Shown in pieces: positions 1 to 9,046 of a stretch of 64,000 bases of DNA. Position 1 is the first letter of the stretch. Each line of letters begins with the position of its first letter. Both the position numbers and the translations under genes were made by a program. The notes under the pieces were generated by a model, which made no database searches, had not been told where the DNA came from, and worked only from the letters and a program-made list of their open reading frames with translations. The DNA is from an uncultured Robinsoniella sp. (lineage in GTDB: Bacteria; Bacillota; Clostridia; Lachnospirales; Lachnospiraceae), in the NCBI GenBank assembly GCA_900539655.1, contig UQCR01000021.1, forward strand, positions 10,588 through 74,587, given 5' to 3'.

Positions 1-2
1 CC

Positions 3-440
3 AGGTATGAACATAAACTGCAATACCATATAGAAGTCGAGGAAGAAATTAAATCTGAGATCATTCCGAAAATCGTCTTGCAGCAGCTTGTAGAAAACTG
101 TATCAACCATGGTTTTACCCAGACCTCCCAGATTATGGAGATTGAGATTAAAGGCTGGAAAGAAAATGGGTTCTGGTATATTCAGGTGTCCGATAACGGA
201 CAGGGGATTGAAGAAGCGGTATTAAAAGAACTGCAGCAGAAAATAAGCAGGATTCGGGACAGGCTGGGCAACAAACGCAGTAATGTGGAAATGGAGATAG
301 GAGGTATGGGTCTGATTAATACCTATGCAAGACTTTATCTGCTGTACAATGAAGACCTGGTATTCGAAATGGATAATTGTGATACGGGAGCGGTTGTGAA
401 GATAGGCGGAAAGCTGAAAGAGAATACTAACAGGCAGTAA
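3..440 (+). CDS. Sensor histidine kinase, YesM type (C-terminal fragment)
   Basis: The gene begins upstream of the window; the reading frame is open from base 3 and ends at 440. What is visible is the end of the dimerisation region and the HATPase_c domain of a YesM-family sensor kinase. The N box reads QLVENCINHG, the G1 box VSDNGQGI and the G2 box GGMGLINTYARL, all typical of this family, which autophosphorylates a histidine and passes the phosphate to an AraC-type response regulator. The regulator gene follows after 50 bases, so the two very likely form one two-component system. The ligand-sensing and membrane parts lie outside the window, so the signal cannot be judged; families of this type usually respond to sugars or cell-envelope states. 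Confidence 0.9.
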   Translation, partial: RYEHKLQYHIEVEEEIKSEIIPKIVLQQLVENCINHGFTQTSQIMEIEIKGWKENGFWYIQVSDNGQGIEEAVLKELQQKISRIRDRLGNKRSNVEMEIGGMGLINTYARLYLLYNEDLVFEMDNCDTGAVVKIGGKLKENTNRQ

Positions 441-490
441 AACCAGAATTGTGCAATGGGTAGTATAAGAGAAGGTTAGGAGAATGAAAG

Positions 491-1993
491 ATGTTCACAG
501 TAATTGTAGTAGACGATGAACCGGCTGCGTTGAATCACATTTGTACCATTATAGAGAAGAAATGTCCCGAGTTCCGGGTAGTCGAAAGGGCGGAAAATGG
601 CAAAGAAGCCATGGATAAGGTGCGGCTGAAAAAGCCGGATGTTGTAATTTCCGATATACGTATGCCCATTATGAACGGGCTGGAGCTGGTAGCGGCAATT
701 AAAAAAGAATTCCCCTGGATGATTTCTGTTATTGTAAGCGGATATCAGGACTTTGAATATGCCCAGGGAGCAATCAAATCAGGTGTGACAGACTACATTT
801 TAAAACCGGTCATGCCATCGGAGCTGAAAAGCCTGTTTGATTTATTGGAGGATAAGCTGCGAAAACGTTATTATCAGGAGCGCAATGATGTGATGCGTAA
901 GGTATGCCGCGGGATCGACATGGATGAGGCAATGCTCAAACGGTATTTCCCCCAAGATCAATACTATGGTGCAGTAGTGCGGCTGGGTGGTCTGCACAGG
1001 CGTTTTATGAATGGGGCGGGAAGGGAAATATTCTCTGACATTCATGAGATGATGTTTGTCTATGGCAGGGATGAAATGGAAGCATTGTATATCTGCCCGG
1101 CTGAATTGATTTTTATGACCAGCTTTGAAAGTATGATACGCAGTAAAATCCTAAAAGAACAGCCGGCATCTGCTTATATGACAGCCGTTATTATGCGGAG
1201 TTCTTTTGGAGTGCTGGAAATGGAAGAAACGGTGAAACGCCTTTACCGGATGATTGATAAGAAGACTGTACTGGGAAAAACCCAGATTCTGGTCATGGAA
1301 GAGCTGGATAAAAGATGTGGGAGAGAGAAGCCGGAAAACCATCAGGAGTATTTAAGAGATTTTGAGATTCTGGCTGAAAAGCAGAAGTATGATAAAATGA
1401 AAGGAGAGGTTAAGCGTCTGCTGAATTTGTGGCAGGAAGAAAACCGTCCCCAGATCTGGGTGGAGGGGATGGTGCGGCAGATATTTTTTATGATGCAGCG
1501 TTACAGCGAACAGATAGAGGAGAACAATGATTATGAATTTATGCTGGAAGAAGCTTTTTTTTACTCCGGAAATGCTGAAGAACTGGCGGAAAATGTGAAT
1601 GAAGTCCTTTTTAAGGATAAAAAAGAGGAAATCCAGAGCCAAACTAAGCTGGATACTCTGGATTATTTTGAAAGCATCAAAGAATATCTGAAAAAGCATG
1701 TTGCAGAACCGGTAACACTGGGCATGGTATGCAAGGAATTTGGAGTATCCCAGACTTATCTGAGTAAGTTGTTTCGGAAATACGAGGAACTGTCATTTAA
1801 CAACTACCTGACTATGCTGCGTATGGAGAGGGCAAAAGATCTGATGAGTAATGGTGGGAAGGTATTTGTAAAAGATGTGGCATTGCAGGTGGGATACAGT
1901 GACCAGTTTTATTTCAGCCGTATTTTCCGCTCCTATACAGGAGTATGTCCCACGGATTTTATTGAAAACATAGAAAAAGAGGAAAAGAGGTAG
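491..1993 (+). CDS. Response regulator, YesN type (receiver + AraC HTH)
   Basis: Residues 1-125 are a receiver domain with acidic pocket D8/D9, phosphoacceptor D55 in SDIRMP and conserved K105 in ILKP. A variable middle region of about 270 residues follows. The last 100 residues are an AraC/XylS double helix-turn-helix, with YLSKLFRKYEELSFNNYL and the second motif DVALQVGYSDQFYFSRIFR. AGGAG sits just upstream of the ATG. It follows the kinase gene and precedes a glycosidase by four bases, which suggests a kinase-regulator-hydrolase operon in which the regulator controls uptake or breakdown of a glycan. The regulated promoter is not visible here. Assignment to the family is firm; the stimulus is unknown. 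Confidence 0.93.
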   Translation: MFTVIVVDDEPAALNHICTIIEKKCPEFRVVERAENGKEAMDKVRLKKPDVVISDIRMPIMNGLELVAAIKKEFPWMISVIVSGYQDFEYAQGAIKSGVTDYILKPVMPSELKSLFDLLEDKLRKRYYQERNDVMRKVCRGIDMDEAMLKRYFPQDQYYGAVVRLGGLHRRFMNGAGREIFSDIHEMMFVYGRDEMEALYICPAELIFMTSFESMIRSKILKEQPASAYMTAVIMRSSFGVLEMEETVKRLYRMIDKKTVLGKTQILVMEELDKRCGREKPENHQEYLRDFEILAEKQKYDKMKGEVKRLLNLWQEENRPQIWVEGMVRQIFFMMQRYSEQIEENNDYEFMLEEAFFYSGNAEELAENVNEVLFKDKKEEIQSQTKLDTLDYFESIKEYLKKHVAEPVTLGMVCKEFGVSQTYLSKLFRKYEELSFNNYLTMLRMERAKDLMSNGGKVFVKDVALQVGYSDQFYFSRIFRSYTGVCPTDFIENIEKEEKR

Positions 1994-1997
1994 CGAG

Positions 1998-4900
1998 ATG
2001 CTGTATAAAAAAACAGGGAAACTGGCAAAAGAGAAATTTGAGAATCCGTCTTCCGAATACCGGGGAGCGCCGTTTTGGGCGTGGAATTGTAAAATGGACA
2101 AAGAAAAAGTAGACAATACTTTAGAAGAATTGCAGCAAATGGGTATGGGAGGCGGACATATCCATTGCAGAACGGGAATGGCAAATGAATATCTGGGAGA
2201 GGAATTCATGGATCTGGTCCGCTACACAGATGAGGAAGCAAAGAAGAGAGGAATGCTTACGTGGCTGTATGATGAGGATCGCTGGCCCTCCGGTGCAGGC
2301 GGCGGGATTGTGACCAAAGAGGAACAATACCGGATTCGTTTTCTGGTTTTCAGCCCGGTTTCCCTGGAAGGCAAGACAGAACAATTTAATCAGCTGTCTT
2401 CCAGCGGTCAGGCGGTTCGCAGCAATAACCGCAGGCTTCTGGCACGTTATCAGGTTAAAATTGAGAATGGTTATCTGGCTGATTATCGGATGCTGAACGA
2501 AGACGAAGAATTTAATCCAAAATATCAGCCCTGGTATGCATATCTGGAAATATCAGGGGATAATCCATGGTTTAATAACCAGGCATATCTGAACACCCTG
2601 GATAAGGCGGCTGTAAAGCGTTTTGTGGAAGTGACCCATGAGCGGTATTATGAGAAAATGGGAGATGAGTTCGGGAAATCCATTCCGGGTATCTTTACGG
2701 ATGAGCCCCAGTTTTCCCATAAGACAAGGCTGGCATTTGCAAAAGAGCGAAAAGAGGTTACCATACCATTTACGGATGATCTGGAAGATACCTACCAGGC
2801 AGTTTACGGCCACAGTCTGTTAGCAGGGCTTCCTGAGTTATTCTGGGAGCTGGGAGAGGGAAAGTTTTCGGTAACCCGGTATCAATATCATGACCATATC
2901 TGTGAACGGTTTACGGATGCATTTGCGGATACAATTGGAGACTGGTGTAAAGATCATGACATTCTGCTTACCGGGCATATGATGGAAGAGCCTACTTTGG
3001 AGTCACAGACAGCGGCGCTTGGGGAAGCAATGCGTTCCTATCGTTCTTTTACATTGCCCGGAATTGATATGCTGTGTGACAGAAGAGAACTGTCTACTGC
3101 CAAGCAGGCACAGAGTGCGGCAAGGCAGTACGGCAGAGCCGGTGTGATCAGTGAACTCTATGGGGTGACAAACTGGGATTTTGATTTCCGGGGACATAAG
3201 CTTCAGGGTGACTGGCAGGCGGCGCTGGGGGTAACCGTCCGTGTACCACATCTTACCTGGACCTCCATGGCGGGAGAAGCAAAGCGGGATTATCCGGCGT
3301 CCATCGGATACCAGTCCCCATGGTATAAAGAATATCATTATGTAGAGGACTATTTTGCAAGGTTAAATACAGCACTTACCAGAGGTAAACCTTCTGTAAA
3401 AGTCGGGGTAATCCATCCCATTGAATCCTATTGGCTCTATTGGGGAACGGAAGAACATACAGGAGGCATCCGCCGCGAAATGGATGAGAACTTTCGAAAC
3501 CTGATTGAATGGATGCTGTATGGTCTGGTGGATTTTGACTTTCTGGCGGAGTCCCTGCTGCCGGAACTGACACATGGGTTACAGGTGAACGGTAAAAAAT
3601 TAAAAGCTGGAGAAATGGAATACGAAACAGTCATAGTTCCGGGATGTGTCACCATCAGGCGCTCTACTCTGGAAATCCTGAAGAAATTTCAGGCGCAGGG
3701 AGGCAAGGTCATATTCATGGGAGAAACTGCACGCATGGTTCAGGTAGAACCAAGCAGCGAGGTGGCAGAGCTGGCAGGCAATTGCACCTGCATACCATTT
3801 AACCGTAATTCCCTGCTTCAGGCATTAGAGCAGGAACGGGAGCTGGATATCAGAAACGAAGATGGCAACCGGACCGGGAACCTGATCTACCAGATGCGTA
3901 ATGATGATGAGGGCCGTTGGCTGTTCCTGGCACACGTGATGCCTATGGCAAACAGGGACATTCCAATAGAAGAGAAACTTACAATCCGTATCCGGGGAAA
4001 CTACATAGTAACACAATATGATGCCCTTACCGGTGAAATTCATCCGGTGGATGTACTTTTTGAAAATGGTGATACCCTGTTGGAGAAAAACATGTTCGAA
4101 CATGACAGCATGCTCTTATATTTAAAATCAGCAGGCATGAATAAAAGTGCATCTGATGCAGATCCGGAGCAAGTAGAAGTTAAGGATGCAGTACAGGAAG
4201 ATTGCAGCAGGGAATTCCTGCCGCTTCACCTTCCTGAGGAAGTACCGGTAACATTAAGCGAGCCCAACGTATACCTTCTGGATATGGCGCAGTACCGGTT
4301 CGATGATGGACAATGGCAGGAAAAAGAAGAAATCCTGAGAATCGATAACCTGTTTCGGGAAAAACTGGGATATCCCTTGCGAATGGAGGCATTTGCACAG
4401 CCCTGGCTGGATCAGGAAGAGGAAAACTGCGAACACAAATTATTCCTTCGCTTTATAATAAGTTCGGAAACAGAGCTTAAAAAAGTTAGTCTGGCATTAG
4501 AAAACGGGATAGATACTCTGATATATTTCAATGGAGAGAAGATGCAGGGAAAACGGACCGGCTGGTATACGGACCGTGAGATTGACGTGATGGAACTGAC
4601 CGGGCTTAAAAAGGGGAATAATGAATTAATGGTAGAAATTCCTTATAACTCAAAACGCAACGTAGAAGCAATGTATCTTCTGGGAGATTTTGGAGTCAGG
4701 GTACAAGGCAGCAGTGCGGTAATCACAGAACCTGTGACCTCACTTTTCTTCGGAGATATAACCCGGCAGGGACTTCCTTTTTATGGAGGAAACGTAACTT
4801 ACCATATTCCGGTAGAAACTGTGGAAGAAGCTTTTCTTACACTGGAAGCAACCATGTATCGAAACCCGGTACTAAAGGCTGCGATGGATGGTATAGAGGC

Positions 4901-5150
4901 TGGATATATCTGTTATTCCCCTTATCGGCTGGAACTGGGCTGGGTTAATGCCGGAACCCATAATATAGATCTGACCGCATATGGAAACAGAGTAAATACA
5001 TTTGGAACCATACACAACTGTAACCGCACGGAGGACTGGATCGGACCGAATGCCTGGAGGACAGAGGGAAGCAGCTGGGCTTATGAATATCAGCTGCGGG
5101 AAACCGGACTTTTAAAGGCACCGGTACTGACGAAAAAAATAGCAAAATAG
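1998..5150 (+). CDS. Large glycoside hydrolase, GH106-like
   Basis: A 1050-residue cytoplasmic-looking protein with no signal peptide. The N-terminus has the features of GH106-like (alpha-L-rhamnosidase-related) hydrolases: PFWAWNCKMD near residue 25 and LYDEDRWPSGAGGG near residue 95, followed by a TIM-barrel-like region with FTDEPQF and a C-terminal beta-sandwich (jelly-roll-like) part. It starts four bases after the response regulator stop, with AAGAGG as ribosome site, and is followed by a strong hairpin. The likely job is removal of rhamnose or a similar sugar from oligosaccharides already taken up. The absence of transporter genes next to it is unusual for a catabolic unit, but the window starts just upstream. 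Exact substrate cannot be read from sequence. Confidence 0.75.
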   Translation: MLYKKTGKLAKEKFENPSSEYRGAPFWAWNCKMDKEKVDNTLEELQQMGMGGGHIHCRTGMANEYLGEEFMDLVRYTDEEAKKRGMLTWLYDEDRWPSGAGGGIVTKEEQYRIRFLVFSPVSLEGKTEQFNQLSSSGQAVRSNNRRLLARYQVKIENGYLADYRMLNEDEEFNPKYQPWYAYLEISGDNPWFNNQAYLNTLDKAAVKRFVEVTHERYYEKMGDEFGKSIPGIFTDEPQFSHKTRLAFAKERKEVTIPFTDDLEDTYQAVYGHSLLAGLPELFWELGEGKFSVTRYQYHDHICERFTDAFADTIGDWCKDHDILLTGHMMEEPTLESQTAALGEAMRSYRSFTLPGIDMLCDRRELSTAKQAQSAARQYGRAGVISELYGVTNWDFDFRGHKLQGDWQAALGVTVRVPHLTWTSMAGEAKRDYPASIGYQSPWYKEYHYVEDYFARLNTALTRGKPSVKVGVIHPIESYWLYWGTEEHTGGIRREMDENFRNLIEWMLYGLVDFDFLAESLLPELTHGLQVNGKKLKAGEMEYETVIVPGCVTIRRSTLEILKKFQAQGGKVIFMGETARMVQVEPSSEVAELAGNCTCIPFNRNSLLQALEQERELDIRNEDGNRTGNLIYQMRNDDEGRWLFLAHVMPMANRDIPIEEKLTIRIRGNYIVTQYDALTGEIHPVDVLFENGDTLLEKNMFEHDSMLLYLKSAGMNKSASDADPEQVEVKDAVQEDCSREFLPLHLPEEVPVTLSEPNVYLLDMAQYRFDDGQWQEKEEILRIDNLFREKLGYPLRMEAFAQPWLDQEEENCEHKLFLRFIISSETELKKVSLALENGIDTLIYFNGEKMQGKRTGWYTDREIDVMELTGLKKGNNELMVEIPYNSKRNVEAMYLLGDFGVRVQGSSAVITEPVTSLFFGDITRQGLPFYGGNVTYHIPVETVEEAFLTLEATMYRNPVLKAAMDGIEAGYICYSPYRLELGWVNAGTHNIDLTAYGNRVNTFGTIHNCNRTEDWIGPNAWRTEGSSWAYEYQLRETGLLKAPVLTKKIAK

Positions 5151-5163
5151 AGTTACACAAAAA

Positions 5164-5196
5164 GAAAATCCTCAGCAACGCACGCTGAGGATTTTC
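5164..5196 (+). terminator. Intrinsic terminator after the glycosidase
   Basis: A perfect 13-bp inverted repeat (GAAAATCCTCAGC and its complement) around a 7-base loop lies 13 bases after the glycosidase stop. The stem itself ends in TTTTC, giving a short U-tract; the A-rich left arm would also serve the opposite strand. Confidence 0.75.
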
Positions 5197-5235
5197 TAAA
5201 GGAAAGAGAAAAAATTAAAAATATTTTGAGGGAGT

Positions 5236-5299
5236 ACTTCGCAGCGTGTGGGGGCTGCGAAGTGTGAGTTATGAAATATATTAGCTTGTCTGCTAATAT
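5236..5299. repeat. Two small inverted repeats in the gap before mbl
   Basis: Within the 305-base gap between the glycosidase and mbl there are two further hairpins. ACTTCGCAGC at 5236-5245 pairs with GCTGCGAAGT at 5254-5263 around eight bases. ATATTAGC at 5278-5285 pairs with GCTAATAT at 5292-5299 around six bases and is followed by GTTTT. The second could be a weak terminator; the first has no U-tract and no recognised role. The rest of the gap is A+T-rich and holds the mbl promoter. Confidence 0.5.
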
Positions 5300-5374
5300 G
5301 TTTTAAGTATAGAACATAAATGTGTTCAAATTATGTTCTAATTATAAAGAAAATGTTAATTTGCTAAAAAATGC

Positions 5375-5403
5375 TTTTCATATTTGTAATAATTGTATAT
5401 AAT
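5375..5403 (+). promoter_or_regulatory. Candidate sigma-A promoter for mbl
   Basis: TTTTCA (5375-5380), 17-base spacer, then a perfect TATAAT (5398-5403). The predicted start lies near 5410, giving a leader of about 45 bases before the mbl ATG. The spacing and -10 are ideal, the -35 matches four of six. Confidence 0.6.
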
Positions 5404-5455
5404 AAAAGGCACAACAGTGTTAGAACGAGACATGTTCTGGGAAAGGGGTAGTAAA

Positions 5456-6445
5456 ATGGCGTCGTCAGATATCGGTATCGATTTGGGTACGGCCAGTATC
5501 CTTGTGTATGTCAGGGGAAAAGGCGTCGTATTAAAAGAACCTTCAGTGGTGGCTTTTGACAGAGATACAAATAAGGTTAAGGCAATCGGGGAAGAAGCAA
5601 GAGTACTGCTTGGCAGGTCCCCAGGGAATATAGTAGCGATTCGTCCGCTTCGTAAAGGAGTTATATCCGACTATACGGTTACGGAGCAGATGTTAAAATA
5701 TTTTATACAAAAAGCAATCGGGAAATTGTCATTTCGAAAGCCAAGGATCAGTATCAGTGTTCCAAGCAGTGTTACAGAAGTGGAAAAAAAGGCAGTAGAG
5801 GATGCTACATATCTGGCGGGAGCCAGAGAAGTGCAGATTATAGACGAGCCAATAGCAGCAGCGATCGGAGCCGGTATCGATGTGTCAAGGCCCTGCGGCA
5901 ATATGATTGTGGATATTGGTGGAGGCACCTGTGATGTTGCGGTGATCTCTCTAAATGGAATTGTAGTAAGTACTTCCATCAAAGTGGCAGGAGATGATTT
6001 TGATGAGGCAATTATCCGCTATGTCCGCAAAAAGCATAATCTGCTGATTGGGGAACGAACGGCGGAGGATATTAAAATCCATGTGGGAACGGCGATTGAA
6101 CGTCCACAGCAGAAAGTAATGGAAGTAAAAGGAAGGGATCTGGTCACCAGCCTTCCAAAGACGGTTAAAATTACTTCAGAAGAAGTCCGGGAAGCGCTTA
6201 AGGAAGCTACCACACAGATAGTGGAAGCAGTTAGAAATGTTCTGGAGAGGACACCACCTGAAATGGCGGCTGACGTGGTAGACAGAGGAATTGTGCTTAC
6301 TGGAGGAGGCGCCCTGCTGGATGGGCTGGAAGAATTAATTGAAGAAAAAACAGGCATTAACACCATGACTGCAGAAGAACCTATGACCGCAGTAGTTGTT
6401 GGTACCGGAAGATATATAGAGTTGATGTCTGCAGAGAAAAATTAG
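5456..6445 (+). CDS. mbl: MreB/Mbl-family actin-like cell-shape protein
   Basis: A 329-residue bacterial actin. DIGIDLGTAS at the N-terminus is the phosphate-1 motif, IVDIGGGTCDVAVIS the phosphate-2 motif, and LTGGGALLDGLEELI the adenosine motif; VGEERTAED-type sequence (LIGERTAEDIKI) is typical of Mbl/MreB. These proteins form membrane-bound filaments that guide peptidoglycan synthesis along the cell cylinder. The frame extends upstream to a TTG at 5393, but the ATG at 5456 is preferred because GGGG precedes it and homologues begin at MxxxDIGIDLG. It is not followed by mreC/mreD, so it is a free-standing paralogue of the Mbl kind rather than the mreBCD operon copy. It sits between its own promoter and a structured spacer before recD2. 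Confidence 0.93.
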   Translation: MASSDIGIDLGTASILVYVRGKGVVLKEPSVVAFDRDTNKVKAIGEEARVLLGRSPGNIVAIRPLRKGVISDYTVTEQMLKYFIQKAIGKLSFRKPRISISVPSSVTEVEKKAVEDATYLAGAREVQIIDEPIAAAIGAGIDVSRPCGNMIVDIGGGTCDVAVISLNGIVVSTSIKVAGDDFDEAIIRYVRKKHNLLIGERTAEDIKIHVGTAIERPQQKVMEVKGRDLVTSLPKTVKITSEEVREALKEATTQIVEAVRNVLERTPPEMAADVVDRGIVLTGGGALLDGLEELIEEKTGINTMTAEEPMTAVVVGTGRYIELMSAEKN

Positions 6446-6451
6446 AAAATG

Positions 6452-6517
6452 AGGCTGTGGTTTAAGTTGGTGGGACAGGCAGAGTAATCTGACGTCCTGG
6501 AGCTTAGACGACAGCCT
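6452..6517 (+). ncRNA. Structured RNA candidate between mbl and recD2
   Basis: Bases 6452-6466 pair with 6503-6517 in a 15-position stem (one G-G mismatch, one G-U). Inside, GGAC (6473-6476) pairs with GTCC (6494-6497), and CAGA (6480-6483) pairs with TCTG (6488-6491) around a GTAA loop, which is a GNRA tetraloop. No U-tract follows, so it is not a standard terminator. It starts seven bases after the mbl stop and lies about 170 bases before the recD2 start. It could be a leader element, a processing or stability hairpin, or a small RNA. No known family was recognised. Confidence 0.4.
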
Positions 6518-6690
6518 TAGAGCGTATTGTAAAATTGCTTTCTGATAGCTGTGCGTCACAATTGGGGAGGTTTGTCCCGGATGAAGGGTGTTCGGCGTGC
6601 TTCGTAACCTGGATTTGGGGCAAATATGCCGCAAGGTGGGGCATGCAGATGGCAGTAATGTGTGCAGACAGCAGTAACAGGAGAATTGTA

Positions 6691-8919
6691 ATGGAAAGAA
6701 TTGAAGGTTATGTAGATCATATTGTGTTTCGTAACACGGATAATGGGTATACAGTAATGTCTGTTGTCAGCAAAGGTGATGAGGTTACATGCGTAGGCAT
6801 GCTTCAATATATCGGAGACGGAGAACTGATCGAAGCACAGGGACACTACACGGAACACGCCACCTACGGGCGTCAGTTCCAGATAGAAAGTTATGAAATT
6901 AAGGCACCGGAAGATGCCATGGCAATTGAACGGTATCTGGGATCCGGTGCAATTAAAGGGATCGGTGTTGCTCTGGCAGCCAGAATCGTGCGTCGGTTCA
7001 AAGACGATACCTTCCGGATTATTGAAGAAGAACCGGAACGTCTGGCTGAAATAAAGGGAATCAGTGAAAAAAAGGCCAGAGAGATTTCTCTGCAGGTGGA
7101 AGAAAAGCGGGATATGCGTAAGGCAATGATATTTTTGCAGAAGTATGGCATATCCACCACTCTGGGAGTAAAGATTTATAAGGAATATGGACAGAACCTC
7201 TATCAGATTATTCAGGAAAATCCCTATAAGATGGCGGATGATATTGACGGAGTGGGATTTCGTATTGCAGACGAAATTGCATCTAAGGTCGGCATACATA
7301 CGGATTCTGATTTTCGAATTAAAAGCGGAATACTATATAGCCTGCTTCAGGCATCTCAGGAGGGGCATGTCTACCTGCCAAGAGAAATTCTGTTTCAAAG
7401 AGCCGGAGAGCTTCTGGGTATTGCTCCGGACCTGATGGACAAACATCTGATGGATATGGCGGTAGACCGTAAAGTGATATTAAAGGAAGAAGATGGGAAA
7501 GTGCTGGTATATAGTGCTTCCTATTATTATCTGGAATTAAATACGGCAAAAATGCTTCACGATCTGAATATTTCCAGTGTGGTTTCAGAAGAAAAAATTC
7601 TGTCCCGTATCAGTACTATTGAACAGGAAAATGAAACAGAGCTGGATGAAATGCAGAAGTCAGCTGTTACTGAGGCAGTGAGAAACGGACTTTTGATTAT
7701 CACGGGAGGGCCGGGTACCGGAAAAACCACCACCATTAATGCCCTGATTGATTACTTTGAGACAGAAGGGTTGATGATATCCCTGGCGGCGCCCACAGGA
7801 AGGGCTGCAAAACGAATGACAGAAGCTACCGGCTATGAGGCACAGACCATACACCGGCTGTTAGAACTTTCGGGGGCGATGGAAGAACGGGTTGGCAGGG
7901 TACAGTTTGAACGAAATGCCCAGAATCCTCTGGAGGCAGATGTCATAATCATTGATGAAATGTCTATGGTAGATATACATTTGATCTATGCTCTTCTAAG
8001 TGCCATAACGGTGGGAACCAGGCTGATTCTGGTAGGTGACGTTAACCAGCTGCCATCGGTTGGTCCGGGAAGCGTGCTGAAGGATGTCATAGATTCCGGT
8101 TGTTTTCCGGTGGTGCGCCTTACGAAGATCTTCCGTCAGGCAAGTGAAAGCGATATCGTAGTCAATGCCCATAAGATTAACCAGGGGGAAAAGGTGGTAC
8201 TGGATAATAAGAGTATGGACTTTTTCTTTTTACAGCGTAATGATGCTAATGTAATCATAAGCGTTGTTCTGACACTGATTCAAAAAAAGCTTCCTAAATT
8301 TGTAGATGCCTCTATGTTTGACATTCAGGTCATGACCCCGATGCGTAAGGGGCTTCTGGGGGTAGAACGATTAAACGGCATACTGCAGCAGTATCTGAAC
8401 CCGCCTGAGAAAAGTAAAAATGAACGGGAACACGGAGACGGCTTGTTTAGGGAAGGGGACAAGGTCATGCAGATTAAAAATAACTACCAGATTCAATGGG
8501 AAAAACGTGGCAGGTACGGCATACCCATTGAAAAAGGAGACGGTGTCTTTAACGGCGACATGGGTATTGTCCGGGAAATTAATACATTTTCGGAACTGCT
8601 TACCGTAGAGTTTGACGACTGCAGATTTGTAGAGTACTCCTTTAAACAACTGGATGAGCTGGAACTGGCGTATGCCATTACCATTCATAAAGCTCAGGGA
8701 AGCGAGTATCCGGCAGTTGTAATTCCGCTGCTAAACGGTCCCAGAATGCTGATGAATCGCAATCTTCTCTATACCGCAGTAACCAGAGCCAGGAAATGTG
8801 TGACGCTGGTAGGCAGTCCTAATACATTTTATCAGATGGTAGAGAACGAATTTGAACAGAAGCGTTACACTACGCTTAAGGAACGAATTAGAGAGTTAAA
8901 TGAACTTCAGGAAATTTGA
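6691..8919 (+). CDS. recD2: RecD2-type 5'-3' DNA helicase
   Basis: A 742-residue SF1B helicase of the RecD2 (RecD/TraA-like) group found without RecBC in Firmicutes. The N-terminal OB-like part begins MERIEGYVDHIVFRNTDNGY; helix-hairpin-helix segments follow (GSGAIKGIG, IKGISEKKA, IDGVGFRIAD). Walker A is GGPGTGKTT at residues 339-347, Walker B IIIDEMSMVD, then GDVNQLPSVGPG and the C-terminal motif TIHKAQGSEYP. It unwinds DNA in repair and replication-fork maintenance. The frame is open to 6535, but ATG 6691 has ACAGGAGA seven bases upstream and matches family N-termini. The comF gene follows after about 130 bases. Confidence 0.95.
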   Translation: MERIEGYVDHIVFRNTDNGYTVMSVVSKGDEVTCVGMLQYIGDGELIEAQGHYTEHATYGRQFQIESYEIKAPEDAMAIERYLGSGAIKGIGVALAARIVRRFKDDTFRIIEEEPERLAEIKGISEKKAREISLQVEEKRDMRKAMIFLQKYGISTTLGVKIYKEYGQNLYQIIQENPYKMADDIDGVGFRIADEIASKVGIHTDSDFRIKSGILYSLLQASQEGHVYLPREILFQRAGELLGIAPDLMDKHLMDMAVDRKVILKEEDGKVLVYSASYYYLELNTAKMLHDLNISSVVSEEKILSRISTIEQENETELDEMQKSAVTEAVRNGLLIITGGPGTGKTTTINALIDYFETEGLMISLAAPTGRAAKRMTEATGYEAQTIHRLLELSGAMEERVGRVQFERNAQNPLEADVIIIDEMSMVDIHLIYALLSAITVGTRLILVGDVNQLPSVGPGSVLKDVIDSGCFPVVRLTKIFRQASESDIVVNAHKINQGEKVVLDNKSMDFFFLQRNDANVIISVVLTLIQKKLPKFVDASMFDIQVMTPMRKGLLGVERLNGILQQYLNPPEKSKNEREHGDGLFREGDKVMQIKNNYQIQWEKRGRYGIPIEKGDGVFNGDMGIVREINTFSELLTVEFDDCRFVEYSFKQLDELELAYAITIHKAQGSEYPAVVIPLLNGPRMLMNRNLLYTAVTRARKCVTLVGSPNTFYQMVENEFEQKRYTTLKERIRELNELQEI

Positions 8920-9046
8920 TGATTCTTAAGAAGATAAATAAACTTGGTTAAGTCAAATAAAACTTCATCAAAACTAAAGTAATGCTGTATTAAAAAAAAT
9001 CTTGGATGCAATATGGAAACCCTTGGGAGAGAGTTTTAGGCAGACC

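Noticed and set aside
5393..5455. Longer start for mbl at TTG 5393
   Set aside because: The segment overlaps the predicted promoter and has no ribosome site; the ATG at 5456 fits the family.
6556..7299. A 247-codon open frame on the minus strand inside recD2
   Set aside because: It lies wholly opposite a well-conserved gene, has no ribosome site and its product has no recognisable domain; a coding shadow.
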